Shown one piece after another: positions 6,951-15,771 of a stretch of 34,303 nucleotides of DNA. The notes below the pieces were generated by a model. It did no database searches. It was not told where the DNA came from and worked only from the letters and a program-made list of their open reading frames with translations. Within the stretch, counting starts at the first letter, position 1. Each line of letters opens with the position of its first letter. Both the position numbers and the translations under genes were made by a program. The DNA comes from Clostridia bacterium (GTDB taxonomy: Bacteria > Bacillota > Clostridia > Oscillospirales > CAG-272): NCBI GenBank assembly GCA_017481495.1, contig JAFUPC010000058.1, forward strand, positions 1 to 34,303. Reading direction: 5' to 3'.

Positions 6951-6956
6951 ATTATA

Positions 6957-6985
6957 ATGATACCCTCTTTTCTGTGAAATGTCAA
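6957..6985 (-). promoter_or_regulatory. Sigma-A promoter of the beta-helix gene
   Basis: Minus strand: TTGACA (6980-6985), 17-bp spacer, TATCAT (6957-6962). It is back to back with the plus-strand promoter at 7016-7044. Confidence 0.8.
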
Positions 6986-7015
6986 GGGTTTTCTGTGAAT
7001 TTTCGGAAACAATGC

Positions 7016-7044
7016 TTGATTTCGGTGGGTGTATGTGGTATAAT
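7016..7044 (+). promoter_or_regulatory. Sigma-A promoter of the LOR-CapA operon
   Basis: TTGATT (7016-7021), 17-bp spacer, TATAAT (7039-7044), 40 bases upstream of the first ATG. Confidence 0.85.
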
Positions 7045-7084
7045 AGGATATCATAGGCACCCACACAAACGGAGAACTACCCAT

Positions 7085-7573
7085 ATGATTTTATGTATCG
7101 AACAGCATCTGTTCACCATTGGCGACCGTTTTTCCATCCTGGACACGGACGGCCGGACGAAATATCTTGCCGAGGGCGAAATCTTCACATTCGGCAAAAA
7201 ATTGCATCTTTATCACGCATCACCGGACGGGGAGGCAGGGGAGGAATGCGCGTTCATTGCGCAGGAGCTGTTTTGCTTCCGACCGCACTATACGGTCGAG
7301 CTTGCAGAGCCTGCCGGCACATTTACGGTCATAAAGGAATTTGAATTTTTCACGCAGTATTATTCCGTGCCGGAGCGCGGATGGGAGATCACAGGCGATT
7401 TCTTTGACCACGAATATTCTGTTCTGGAAAACGGTCATCCGATTGCAACCGTGTCAAAGGAATGGTTTACATTCGGCGACTGCTATAAGGTCGAATGTGC
7501 GCGGGACTCGGATATGACGGCGGTGCTGTGCATCGCACTTGTCATCGACTGTATCGAAGCGGCGAAAAAATAA
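7085..7573 (+). CDS. LURP-one-related (LOR/YxjI-like) protein
   Basis: The protein has 162 residues with the antiparallel beta pattern of the tubby-like LOR fold: repeated short strands such as FSILDTDGRTKYLAEGEIFT, ending in a C-terminal hydrophobic helix (TAVLCIALVIDCIEAAKK). Bacterial LOR/YxjI proteins have no established enzymatic role; a scaffold or membrane-lipid-binding function is suspected. I chose ATG 7085, with GGAG 10 bases upstream and the promoter just before it, over a longer upstream reading frame that would overlap the promoter. The CapA-like gene follows by 30 bp. Confidence 0.87.
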   Translation: MILCIEQHLFTIGDRFSILDTDGRTKYLAEGEIFTFGKKLHLYHASPDGEAGEECAFIAQELFCFRPHYTVELAEPAGTFTVIKEFEFFTQYYSVPERGWEITGDFFDHEYSVLENGHPIATVSKEWFTFGDCYKVECARDSDMTAVLCIALVIDCIEAAKK

Positions 7574-7603
7574 TTGGAACAGAACGGAGAACTTTTGATT
7601 TTC

Positions 7604-8944
7604 ATGAACATACAGAAAAATATCCAAAACAAAATGGCGATCCTTTTGCTGCTTGCACTTCTTCCCGCGATCCTGACCGGGTGTCAGCAGAACGGCGGGG
7701 AAACGGAGGAAGGCGGCAATCTGTCCTGCATTACCGCGATCGCGCCCGGTGAGGAGCTGGAAGAAAATGCGGTTCTGCGGAAACCCGATGCGGCGGCGGA
7801 GCCCACCGATTATGCGGTCATCACGGAAGCACCGGAAACGGATGCGGATTCACCGAATTCCGGGGAAACTGCGGTATCCGAAACCTCCACGGGGAACGGG
7901 GAAACGCGCATTTCCTTTGTCGCTGTCGGCGACAACATCATCCATTCCGCCATCATGGAGGATGCGGCGAACCACGCGGGGGACGGCGAGGAATACGATT
8001 TTACCTACATCTATGACAATGTGCGCGACGTGATCTCTGCGGCAGACGTTGCATTTGTCAACCAGGAGACCCTGCTCGGCGGGAAGTCGCTTGGCTATTA
8101 CGGATATCCGAACTTCAACGGCCCGCAGGAGGCGGGTGATGCACTGGTGGACTGCGGTTTTGACATCGTCTGCATTGCGACCAACCATATGTGCGACATG
8201 GGCGAAGCGGGTCTTGCCGGCACCATCGAATACTGGGAAAAACAGCCTGTCACGATGATCGGCGGCTACAAAAACGCAGAGGATTATGAAAATATCCGCG
8301 TCCACGAAGCGAACGGCGTAAAGATCGCACTGCTTGCCTACACCTACGACCCGTATCTGACGAACGGCATGAAGCTCCCCGCCTCGTCGGAGCTGATCAC
8401 GCCGATCTACAACGAAGAAGTCCTCCGCCGTCAGGTCGCGGCGGCAAAGGAAGCCAGTGACATTGTCATCGTCAATATGCACTGGGGAAAGGACAGTTCA
8501 TTTTCTGTCACGGACGAGCAGAAAAAGTATGCACAGCTGCTTGCCGATCTCGGTGTGGACGTCATCATCGGGGAACATCCGCACGTTCTGCAGCCGATGC
8601 AGTGGCTGGAGGGCAAGGACGGAAACAAGACTCTTCTGACGTATTCCATCGGCAACTTTTTGTCCACGATGTACAACGATTATTTCATGGTTGGCGGAAT
8701 GCTGTCCTTTGACATTGTGAAAACGGCAGAGGACACCACGGTCGAGAACGTGGAACTCATCCCGACGGTGACGTATTATGACGTCAACCGCGCGAATCTG
8801 TCGGTTTATTTCCTTGACGACTTCACCGAGGATCTGGCATCCTCCCACGGCACAAACGCGCACGGCGCAACGTCCTTGGAACAGCTGCGCGGGTATGTGA
8901 CAAAATGTATCCCCGCGGATTTTTTACCGGAGAGTTATCAATAA
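7604..8944 (+). CDS. CapA-family lipoprotein (metallophosphatase-like)
   Basis: The protein has 446 residues from ATG 7604. Residues 11-27 are a lipoprotein signal with lipobox LTGC (C27), so it is exported and membrane-anchored. A low-complexity Glu/Ala/Thr linker leads to the PGA_cap domain: AVGDNIIH, FVNQETLLGG, CIATNHMCDMG, NMHWGKD, GEHPHVLQPMQWL and SIGNFLS are the usual metal and active-site blocks in order. Known relatives act in poly-gamma-glutamate or capsule assembly; no other cap gene is nearby, so the substrate is open. Possible TTG starts exist upstream (7574, 7595), the latter 5 bases after GGAG; ATG 7604 leaves a normal signal peptide. Confidence 0.9.
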   Translation: MNIQKNIQNKMAILLLLALLPAILTGCQQNGGETEEGGNLSCITAIAPGEELEENAVLRKPDAAAEPTDYAVITEAPETDADSPNSGETAVSETSTGNGETRISFVAVGDNIIHSAIMEDAANHAGDGEEYDFTYIYDNVRDVISAADVAFVNQETLLGGKSLGYYGYPNFNGPQEAGDALVDCGFDIVCIATNHMCDMGEAGLAGTIEYWEKQPVTMIGGYKNAEDYENIRVHEANGVKIALLAYTYDPYLTNGMKLPASSELITPIYNEEVLRRQVAAAKEASDIVIVNMHWGKDSSFSVTDEQKKYAQLLADLGVDVIIGEHPHVLQPMQWLEGKDGNKTLLTYSIGNFLSTMYNDYFMVGGMLSFDIVKTAEDTTVENVELIPTVTYYDVNRANLSVYFLDDFTEDLASSHGTNAHGATSLEQLRGYVTKCIPADFLPESYQ

Positions 8945-8948
8945 ATTG

Positions 8949-8977
8949 TTGACAATGCGTTTTCGGTGTGTTATAAT
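8949..8977 (+). promoter_or_regulatory. Consensus sigma-A promoter of the isomerase operon
   Basis: Perfect TTGACA (8949-8954) and TATAAT (8972-8977) with a 17-bp spacer, starting four bases after the CapA stop codon. Confidence 0.9.
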
Positions 8978-9025
8978 GATTATAATGTCAATCATGAACT
9001 TTATTTCCGAAAGGAGTATTACAAT

Positions 9026-9829
9026 ATGAAATTTTCAGCAGCAGGCGGCTGGTTCGGCGGCGACTGGTATCAGAACGTGGAACGTGCCGCAAAGTACGGT
9101 TTTTCCGCAGTGGAACAGCTCGGATGGGCAGGTCTTGACCTTGACCGCGCGGCGGCAACGCTGGCGGATACCGGCATGGTCTCCACGACCATCAACATCC
9201 AGTCCAAGGAGCATCCGGAATACATGGAGCAGATGGCGTGGTCGCACGGCATGGTCTGGGCAGACACCCGCGACACGTTCATTGCGGCATTCCGCGAAAC
9301 CGTCGCGGCGGCAAAGAAGATGAACGTCCCCAACATCTGCGCGACCGTCGGCAATCTCCGCCACGACATTTCCTCCGAAGAACAGTTTGACATCTGCGTC
9401 GGAACGCTCAAAGAACTGGCACACATCGCCGAAGAAGAGGGCAAGCAGATCGTTTTAGAGCCTCTGAACATCCTTGTCAACCATATGGGCTTCTATCTCG
9501 TCACGACGGGGCAGGCAGTCGAGATGGTCAAAGCCGTTGACAGTCCGAATCTGAAGATCCTGTTCGATATTTATCATCAGCAGATCTCCGAGGGCAATGT
9601 CATCCGTAATGCGACCGAGAACATCGACCTCATCGGTCACTTCCACATCGGCGACAACCCCGGACGGCAGGAGCCTGGCACCGGTGAGATCAACTACGAC
9701 CGTGTCTTCCGCGCCATCCGCGATGCAGGCTACAAGGGCTATCTTGCGTTTGAATGCGGCAGAAGCGTTCCCGTGCCCGAGCTGTGCGTGAATATGCACA
9801 ATCTCATCGACAAGTACGACGAAAAATAA
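9026..9829 (+). CDS. Hydroxypyruvate-isomerase-like sugar isomerase (AP_endonuc_2 TIM barrel)
   Basis: The protein has 267 residues and is cytoplasmic. It starts at ATG 9026 after AAAGGAG (9010-9016). Barrel blocks typical of the Hyi/xylose-isomerase-like superfamily are visible: QIVLEPLNI (catalytic/metal Glu), KILFDIYHQQIS (Asp and His), IGHFHIGDNPGRQEPGTGEI (His) and YLAFECGR (final Glu). The HFHIGDNPGR block is characteristic of hydroxypyruvate isomerase-like proteins. The exact substrate is not readable. It is first in an operon with two further isomerase/epimerase paralogs, 6 bp upstream of the next start. Confidence 0.87.
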   Translation: MKFSAAGGWFGGDWYQNVERAAKYGFSAVEQLGWAGLDLDRAAATLADTGMVSTTINIQSKEHPEYMEQMAWSHGMVWADTRDTFIAAFRETVAAAKKMNVPNICATVGNLRHDISSEEQFDICVGTLKELAHIAEEEGKQIVLEPLNILVNHMGFYLVTTGQAVEMVKAVDSPNLKILFDIYHQQISEGNVIRNATENIDLIGHFHIGDNPGRQEPGTGEINYDRVFRAIRDAGYKGYLAFECGRSVPVPELCVNMHNLIDKYDEK

Positions 9830-9835
9830 GAACAG

Positions 9836-10684
9836 ATGAAACTCGGAATCACAGAAACCTCCATCGGCAAATACGGCGCCGACCGGTTCAAAAAAATGGC
9901 GGAGCTTGGCTTTGGGTATGCCGATTTCCAGCTGGCACAGACAAAGGACGCCTGGTATACCGCGGATGAGGACACGCTTCTCCGGATGATCGCGGAAACG
10001 AACAACGCTTTATCGGATGCCGGCGTGATCGTCCATCAGGCACACGGCCCGTGGGATCAGAGCACATTACAGCAGAGTACCCCCGAGGAGCGGGCGGCGC
10101 GTATGAACGAAATGCGCCGTTCCATCCGCATCACCGCGATGCTCGGCTGTAAGAACTGGGTCATCCATCCGAATATGCCGTTCGGCACGCACGACCTTGA
10201 CAACGGACGGGCCGAAGAAACATGGGAATACAATCTTTCTTTCATGCAGGAATTGCTCCCGTTTGCAAAAGAACAGGGGGTCACCATCTGTCTTGAAAAT
10301 ATGCCGATGGTGCGCTTTTCCATCAGTAAACCGGCAGAGATTCTGAAATTTGTCCGCGAGATGGGCGACGACAATTTTAAGATCTGCCTTGACACCGGAC
10401 ACGTCAATGTCTTTGAGGGACTGAACCTCGGGGATGCCGTGCGTCTGTTCGGAAACGAACTCCGCGCCATGCACGTCCACGACAACGACGGACGGCGGGA
10501 TAGCCATCAGTTCCCGTATTTCGGCACTGCCGGCTGGGAGGATTTCGGTGCGGCGCTCCGGGAAATCGGGTATGACGGGGTGTTCTCGTTTGAAACGGGG
10601 CCGTCCTGGGATATGCCGCAGCCCCTGTTTGACGATGCCTGCCGGCTTCTGGTTACGACTGCACACCATATCTTGGGTGCATAA
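9836..10684 (+). CDS. Sugar phosphate isomerase/epimerase, tandem copy 1
   Basis: The protein has 282 residues and is a cytoplasmic AP_endonuc_2-type TIM barrel. Landmarks in order: HQAHGPW, GCKNWVIHPNMPFGTHDLD, ICLENMP (Glu), KICLDTGHVNVFEGL (Asp/His), AMHVHDND (His) and VFSFETGPS (Glu). These are the metal-centre positions of the xylose-isomerase-like superfamily; the HGPW and HDND blocks are shared with its downstream paralog. No convincing Shine-Dalgarno precedes ATG 9836. It lies 6 bp after the upstream stop, so translational coupling is likely. Its reaction (2-keto sugar isomerase or 3-epimerase) cannot be decided. Confidence 0.85.
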   Translation: MKLGITETSIGKYGADRFKKMAELGFGYADFQLAQTKDAWYTADEDTLLRMIAETNNALSDAGVIVHQAHGPWDQSTLQQSTPEERAARMNEMRRSIRITAMLGCKNWVIHPNMPFGTHDLDNGRAEETWEYNLSFMQELLPFAKEQGVTICLENMPMVRFSISKPAEILKFVREMGDDNFKICLDTGHVNVFEGLNLGDAVRLFGNELRAMHVHDNDGRRDSHQFPYFGTAGWEDFGAALREIGYDGVFSFETGPSWDMPQPLFDDACRLLVTTAHHILGA

Positions 10685-10717
10685 ATTGTAAAGGATACAA
10701 AAGCAAAAGGATTCATT

Positions 10718-11563
10718 ATGAAAATCGGAATTACAGAGGGTTCGCTCGGCAGATACGGTGCGGACCGATACAAAAAAATGGCGGAACTGGGCTTCCTATA
10801 CGCGGATTTCGGTATGTCCAACACTGATGCCGCATGGTACACCTGCGATGAAGAAGAGCTCGTTCAGCGTGTAGAAGCTGAAAATAATAAAGTCGCAGAA
10901 GACGGTGTTGTCATCAATCAGGTACACGGCCCGTGGAGATGGCCGCCGCAGGACGGAACGCCCGAAGATCGTGCGGAGCGCATGGAGAAGATGAAACGCT
11001 CCATCCACATCACCGCGATGCTCGGATGCAAAAACTGGGTCATCCATCCCATCATGCCGTTCGGCACAAACGACCTTGACACCGGCAAGGCGGAGGAAAC
11101 ATGGGAACTTAACGTCGTCTTCATGCGCGAGCTTTTGGCGTGCGCAAAGGCGCATGATGTGTATATCTGCTTTGAAAATATGCCAATGCCGCGCTTCTCC
11201 ATCGGTTCTCCGACCGAAATTCTGAAATTCGTCCGCGAAATGAACGACGACCATTTCAAAATCTGCCTTGACACCGGTCACGTCAACGTCTACGAAGGTC
11301 TGACACTGGGCGGTGCGGTGCGCGAGATGGGAAAAGACATCCGTGTCATGCACGTTCACGACAACGACGGAAAAGGCGACCGTCACCAGTTCCCGTACTT
11401 CGGCACAGCCGACTGGGCGGACTTCGGTGCGGCGCTCCGCGAAATCGGATATGACGGCGTGTTCTCCTTTGAGACAGGCCCGTCCTGGAAGATGCCGGAG
11501 CCGGTCTTTGACGATGCGTGCCGTCTGCTTGTGACAGCCGCCCGGTGTATTATGGGTGAATAA
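10718..11563 (+). CDS. Sugar phosphate isomerase/epimerase, tandem copy 2
   Basis: The protein has 281 residues, about two thirds identical by eye to the preceding gene product and collinear along its whole length. The same blocks are present: QVHGPW, GCKNWVIHPIMPFGTNDLD, ICFENMP, KICLDTGHVNVYEGL, VMHVHDND and VFSFETGPSW. Divergence is greatest in residues 31-85, near the expected substrate-facing loops, which suggests different substrates. AAAGGAT lies upstream of ATG 10718. The operon ends with the terminator at 11611. Confidence 0.86.
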   Translation: MKIGITEGSLGRYGADRYKKMAELGFLYADFGMSNTDAAWYTCDEEELVQRVEAENNKVAEDGVVINQVHGPWRWPPQDGTPEDRAERMEKMKRSIHITAMLGCKNWVIHPIMPFGTNDLDTGKAEETWELNVVFMRELLACAKAHDVYICFENMPMPRFSIGSPTEILKFVREMNDDHFKICLDTGHVNVYEGLTLGGAVREMGKDIRVMHVHDNDGKGDRHQFPYFGTADWADFGAALREIGYDGVFSFETGPSWKMPEPVFDDACRLLVTAARCIMGE

Positions 11564-11610
11564 TACCATTATGAAGAATTCATAACAGTATGAGGAAATC
11601 ATAACGTATA

Positions 11611-11645
11611 CAGCTGCCGTTTTCTGACGGCGGCTGTTCCTTTTT
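11611..11645 (+). terminator. Intrinsic terminator of the isomerase operon
   Basis: A 10-bp stem CAGCTGCCGT (11611-11620) with ACGGCGGCTG (one G-U pair), short loop, then TTCCTTTTT to 11645. Confidence 0.9.
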
Positions 11646-11698
11646 GCGGAAATGTTTGCAATTTATTAAGAAAAATCCATAAATTCTGCCGCGGGGAC

Positions 11699-11727
11699 TT
11701 GATTTTATACGGAAAATATGGTAAAAT
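11699..11727 (+). promoter_or_regulatory. Promoter of the FakB-FakA operon
   Basis: TTGATT (11699-11704), 17-bp spacer, TAAAAT (11722-11727), about 70 bases before the first ATG. Confidence 0.7.
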
Positions 11728-11798
11728 ATAATTAACTGTGATGTTATGAGCGATATATTGACACAAATACGATGTTTTCCAGAAAGGAATACCAGACC

Positions 11799-12686
11799 AT
11801 GGCGAACTATGTTTTAAGCTGCTGCTCAACGGCAGACCTGTCCCATGCGCATTTTGTTTCCCGCGATATTCATTATGTATGCTTCCACTATCTCCTTGAC
11901 GGCAAGGATTATCCGGACGACCTGGGGCAGACGATGCCGTTTGACCAGTTCTATGCCGCAATGGTGGCGGGCGCCGACACCAAGACCTCTCAGGTCAGCG
12001 CAGGCGAATATATGGAATATTTCGAGCCGTTCCTCGCGGATGGCAAGGATATTCTGCACCTGTCCCTGTCCTCAGGCATTTCCGGCTCCTATATGTCCGC
12101 GTGCGGCGCGGCGCAGATGCTTGCCGAAAAATATCCGGACAGAAAGATCCGCATCATCGACTCTCTTGCGGCGTCCTCCGGTTACGGTCTTCTGATGGAC
12201 AAGTTAGCTGACCTGCGCGACGAGGGAATGTCCTTTGAGGAGCTGGGCGACTGGGCGGAAGCGAACCGTCTCCGTTTACACCACTGGTTCTTCTCCTCCG
12301 ACCTGACGTTCTTTGTCAAGGGCGGCCGCGTTTCCAAAACCGCAGGTGCCATCGGCGGTCTGCTCGGCATCTGCCCTCTGCTCAATGTCGACTTTGAGGG
12401 TCATCTCATTCCGCGCGAAAAGGTACGCCCGAAGAAGCGTGTCATCAGCCGCATTGTCGAAATGATGAAGGAACACGCGGAGGATCTTCTGAATTATTCC
12501 GGAAAATGCTATATCAGTCAGTCCGCGTGCATGGAAGATGCCCGGGCGGTGGCAGATCTGATCGAAGCGGCTTTCCCGAACCTGGACGGCAAAGTCGTCA
12601 TTAACAGCATCGGTACCACCATCGGCAGCCATACCGGTCCCGGTACGGTCGCACTGTTCTTCTGGGGTGACGAACGGAAGGATTAA
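11799..12686 (+). CDS. DegV-family fatty-acid-binding protein (FakB-like)
   Basis: The protein has 295 residues and is cytoplasmic. DegV landmarks: SCCSTADLS at the N-terminus, TKTSQVSAGEY (lipid carboxylate contact region), LSLSSGISGSYMSA, FFVKGGRVSKTAGAIGGLL and a C-terminal IGTTIGSHTGPGTVALFF block. Known role: it presents a fatty acid to the kinase FakA for phosphorylation, feeding acyl-phosphate into phospholipid synthesis. ATG 11799 is chosen because AAAGGA lies about 10 bases upstream; an ATG at 11772 would precede that site. The FakA-like kinase gene follows by 21 bp, which supports the assignment. Confidence 0.92.
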   Translation: MANYVLSCCSTADLSHAHFVSRDIHYVCFHYLLDGKDYPDDLGQTMPFDQFYAAMVAGADTKTSQVSAGEYMEYFEPFLADGKDILHLSLSSGISGSYMSACGAAQMLAEKYPDRKIRIIDSLAASSGYGLLMDKLADLRDEGMSFEELGDWAEANRLRLHHWFFSSDLTFFVKGGRVSKTAGAIGGLLGICPLLNVDFEGHLIPREKVRPKKRVISRIVEMMKEHAEDLLNYSGKCYISQSACMEDARAVADLIEAAFPNLDGKVVINSIGTTIGSHTGPGTVALFFWGDERKD

Positions 12687-12707
12687 ATTCACACACACGA
12701 GGACATC

Positions 12708-14387
12708 ATGAATCATAACGATACCATCAGTGAAACGGATAAATATCTTGACGGGGAAATGTTTGCCAACATGGTACGCGGCGGTGCGGCACAGCTGCGC
12801 TTCAACGCCGACGAGGTAAACAATCTCAACGTTTTCCCGGTGCCGGACGGTGATACCGGCGACAATATGCGCATGACCATTGAGGGCGGTGTCAGGGCGC
12901 TTGAAAACATCCATACGGACAATCTGGCGGACGTGACGAAGAAGCTTTCCCAGGGAATGCTGCTCGGTGCGCGCGGCAATTCCGGTGTCATTCTGTCCCA
13001 GTTCTTTGCCGGCATGACAAAGGGTTTTGTGGGACAGCCCCGTGCGGATGCCAGAGCGCTCGGACAGGCGCTTGAGGAGGGTGTCAGACAGGCATACGCC
13101 TCCGTCATCACCCCGACCGAGGGAACCATTCTCACGGTCGCACGGGAAGCTGTGGAATACACCGTCACCCGCATCGACGACCGCAGTACCATCACGGGCG
13201 TGTTCTCCGACCTCATCAAGGAGATGTACAATTCGCTGCAGCGCACGCCGGACATTCTGCCTGTTCTGAAAGAAGCGGGTGTCATCGACTCCGGCGGCGC
13301 GGGACTGTTCTATATTTTACAAGGATTCTACAAGATCCTGCTCGGCGAGGTCATCGAGGAAATGGACGATCTGCCGGTACTCAGCACGAATACCGCGCCC
13401 GACCTGTCCGCGTTCGGCCCGGACAGCGAAATGACCTACGGCTACTGTACGGAGCTGTTATTACAGCTTCAGAACAAAAAAACGGACATCGAAGCTTTTG
13501 ACCCGCAGGTCATCATTGATTTTCTGGTCACTATCGGCGACTCCATTGTCTGCTTCAAAACGGATTCCATCGTCAAGTTGCACGTTCACACGATGACCCC
13601 GGATGCGGTGCTCGGCTTCTGCCGGCGGTACGGCGAATTTCTGACGGTCAAGATCGAGAACATGAGCGTTCAGCACAGCGAAAGCAATGATACCGCACCT
13701 GCCCCCGTACCGAAACGCCCGAAGAAGGATTTCGCGGCGGTCGCGGTCGCAATGGGAGAGGGCATCGAGGGTCTGTTCAGCGATCTCGGCGTGGATGCCG
13801 TTGTACAGGGCGGACAGACGCAGAACCCGTCCGCACAGGATTTCCTTGTGGCGTTTGAAGCGGTCAACGCAGAGCACATTTTCGTGTTCCCCAACAACGG
13901 CAATATCATCATGGCGGCAAAGCAGGCGGCACAGCTGTGGGAGGACGGTGACGTCTGTGTCATCGAAAGCAAGGATCTCGGGCAGGGGTATGCGGCGATC
14001 TCGTCGCTGAACTACCAGTCGGGCGATGCGGATGCCATTGAAGCGATGCTGACCGAAGCCATGCAGGCGGTGCGCACCGGATTCGTCTCCACATCCATCC
14101 GCGATGCGGACTTAAACGGCGTACACATCGAGTGCGGAGACTATATCGGCTTTGTCGGAAAAGAAATGATGGTTGCGGAAAAGAACCTGCTCACGGCGGC
14201 GCAGAAGCTGCTTTCCGCAATGGGCGGCGAGGACATCTACCTCATCACCGCGTTCACCGGCAAGGATGCCGATGCAGAGACCGTGGAAGAACTGCACCGC
14301 GTTGTCACGGAAGCGTATCCCGAAATTGAATTCTACACCGTGGACGGCGGACAGGATGTCTATCCGTTCATCTTTGTGGTCGAATAA
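12708..14387 (+). CDS. fakA: DAK2-domain fatty acid kinase (FakA/YloV-like)
   Basis: The protein has 559 residues, the usual FakA length. The N-terminal DhaL/DAK2 nucleotide-binding domain (about 1-205) has NLNVFPVPDGDTGDNM with the three Mg-ATP aspartates D47, D49 and D52, then GARGNSGVILSQFF and DSGGAGLFYILQGF. A middle domain is followed by the C-terminal DegV-like domain, with EGIEGLFSDLGVDAVVQGGQ, FVFPNNGNIIMAAKQAA and a final VDGGQDVYPFIFVVE. Known reaction: ATP-dependent phosphorylation of FakB-bound fatty acid. Cytoplasmic. It is encoded 21 bp after a FakB-like gene and followed by a strong terminator. The gene symbol is by family resemblance. Confidence 0.93.
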   Translation: MNHNDTISETDKYLDGEMFANMVRGGAAQLRFNADEVNNLNVFPVPDGDTGDNMRMTIEGGVRALENIHTDNLADVTKKLSQGMLLGARGNSGVILSQFFAGMTKGFVGQPRADARALGQALEEGVRQAYASVITPTEGTILTVAREAVEYTVTRIDDRSTITGVFSDLIKEMYNSLQRTPDILPVLKEAGVIDSGGAGLFYILQGFYKILLGEVIEEMDDLPVLSTNTAPDLSAFGPDSEMTYGYCTELLLQLQNKKTDIEAFDPQVIIDFLVTIGDSIVCFKTDSIVKLHVHTMTPDAVLGFCRRYGEFLTVKIENMSVQHSESNDTAPAPVPKRPKKDFAAVAVAMGEGIEGLFSDLGVDAVVQGGQTQNPSAQDFLVAFEAVNAEHIFVFPNNGNIIMAAKQAAQLWEDGDVCVIESKDLGQGYAAISSLNYQSGDADAIEAMLTEAMQAVRTGFVSTSIRDADLNGVHIECGDYIGFVGKEMMVAEKNLLTAAQKLLSAMGGEDIYLITAFTGKDADAETVEELHRVVTEAYPEIEFYTVDGGQDVYPFIFVVE

Positions 14388-14395
14388 AAAAGACA

Positions 14396-14440
14396 CACCG
14401 TTCCGATGCCTTGGGGCAGAATCCGGAACGGTGAATTTTT
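14396..14440 (+). terminator. Intrinsic terminator of the FakB-FakA operon
   Basis: A 10-bp stem CACCGTTCCG (14396-14405) with CGGAACGGTG (14424-14433), 18-base loop, then AATTTTT. Confidence 0.87.
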
Positions 14441-14574
14441 ATCCGGTTTCGCGAAGCTGTTTTTCCGAAACCATGTTTTCCTGTTTCTTTGGCGAAAAAC
14501 GCAGAAAAGTGTCGTTTTTGTGCATTCTGCGCACTCCACCTTGGGGCGGTTTCCAGAATGAATGTACGGAAATC

Positions 14575-14603
14575 TTGACAAATCGGGGATTTCATGGTAT
14601 ACT
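14575..14603 (+). promoter_or_regulatory. Sigma-A promoter of the G5/3D gene cluster
   Basis: TTGACA (14575-14580), 17-bp spacer, TATACT (14598-14603), 56 bases before the ATG. Confidence 0.87.
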
Positions 14604-14659
14604 ATATAAGCAAATCGAAATGACACGTAAAAACGCACGGGAAAGGAGGACGGCTCATT

Positions 14660-15697
14660 ATGCGGAATAAAAAACGGCAGAATCCGGCGATGCAGGGCGC
14701 ATCCGGTCGGGATATGACATTCAGAGAACTTGTCGCGTGGCTCGTGCGCCGTCACAGGCTCCGGCGGCGGTATTCGTTTTATCAGTACAGAGAACAGCGG
14801 AAGAAGCAGATTTTCTCGGCTGTCGTCTTTCTTGCCGTCGTACTGCTTTTGCTTCCCGCGTGCATGACGGCTGTCCGGATGCAGTCCCAGCCGATGACGG
14901 GGGCGTTCCGTGCCGCGCTGTATGCCGATGGGGCAAGTGCCAATCCGGCGCTCGGCGGCGGGGAAGTCACCTGTACGGTCAACGTAAAGATCGGGACAGG
15001 CGCGGTGTTCGCATGGGAAACGCCTGCCGTGACCGTTGCGGATATGCTGGCGGACGTCGGTTATACACCGACGACGGACGACATCATCAGCGTTTCGCCC
15101 GACACGGTCGTCGAGGAGGGGATGACGGTCACGGTCGTCTGCGTCACCTATGAGGAGACCGAGGAAGTCGTTTCCGTTCCCTACGGCACAGTATATGAAG
15201 ATGTTCAGACCATCCCGAAGGGCGCGACGGAACGTATTTCCTACGGAACGGACGGGGTTGCAAAGCAGGTTCTGCGGAACCGCTATGAAAACGGCGAATA
15301 CATCTCGACGGAGGTGCTGTCAAGCGAAATTGTGACGGCACCGGTGGATGAGGTTCTCCGGCGCGGAGTGGGCGGCATCGTCTACGGCGCGGAGGGTGCG
15401 TTTGCGTATTCCTATTATATTGAAGTAACGGCGACCGCCTACGGCGGTTACGAGGAGACTCGGTATACCTATACGGGAACCGTGGCGCGCGAGGGCGTCA
15501 TCGCGGTCGACCCGGATGTCATTGCGCTCGGAACGAAGGTCTATGTCAAGGGCAATTACGGTGATTATGGAGTCTGTTATGCCGACGACATCGGTTCCGG
15601 CATCAAGGGGTATCGCATCGACATTTTCATGGATGCGACAGAAGAGGTCATGCGCGAGTTCGGCATCCGGAATATGCGGGTTTACATATTGGAATAA
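14660..15697 (+). CDS. G5 and 3D domain cell-surface protein (YabE/RpfB-like)
   Basis: The protein has 345 residues. An Arg/Lys-rich cytoplasmic N-terminus leads to one membrane segment (about residues 50-68). Outside the membrane come a DUF348-like domain (about 104-165, with VTVADMLADVGY), a G5 domain (about 165-235) and a 3D domain (about 253-344). The three aspartates that name the 3D domain are seen at D284 (IAVDPDVIALGTKVYV), D310 (YADDIGSGIKGYRID) and D321. Known relatives are peptidoglycan lytic transglycosylase-like proteins related to resuscitation factors, so a wall-remodelling role is likely. GAAAGGAGG precedes the ATG. The CotH-like gene follows 74 bp downstream. Confidence 0.92.
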   Translation: MRNKKRQNPAMQGASGRDMTFRELVAWLVRRHRLRRRYSFYQYREQRKKQIFSAVVFLAVVLLLLPACMTAVRMQSQPMTGAFRAALYADGASANPALGGGEVTCTVNVKIGTGAVFAWETPAVTVADMLADVGYTPTTDDIISVSPDTVVEEGMTVTVVCVTYEETEEVVSVPYGTVYEDVQTIPKGATERISYGTDGVAKQVLRNRYENGEYISTEVLSSEIVTAPVDEVLRRGVGGIVYGAEGAFAYSYYIEVTATAYGGYEETRYTYTGTVAREGVIAVDPDVIALGTKVYVKGNYGDYGVCYADDIGSGIKGYRIDIFMDATEEVMREFGIRNMRVYILE

Positions 15698-15742
15698 GTC
15701 TGAAAATAAATTTTCTGACGTGTTTTGTGGCTTTCGCCACAA
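15695..15742 (+). repeat. 41-bp dispersed repeat with trailing hairpin
   Basis: Bases 15695-15735 match the reverse complement of 6890-6930 at 39 of 41 positions. The repeat begins in the stop codon of the G5/3D gene. Its first half is a near-palindrome, GTCTGAAAAT...ATTTTCTGAC, and it runs into a TTGTGGC/GCCACAA hairpin (15726-15742). There is no T tract, so it is not an obvious terminator. Confidence 0.7.
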
Positions 15743-15771
15743 TTCTACATTATAAAAAGAGGGTGTGCGGT

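Noticed and set aside
7574..7603. Earlier TTG starts for the CapA-like lipoprotein
   Set aside because: They would add 3 to 10 residues before the signal peptide. ATG 7604 gives a normal-length signal with lipobox at C27; TTG 7595 cannot be fully excluded.
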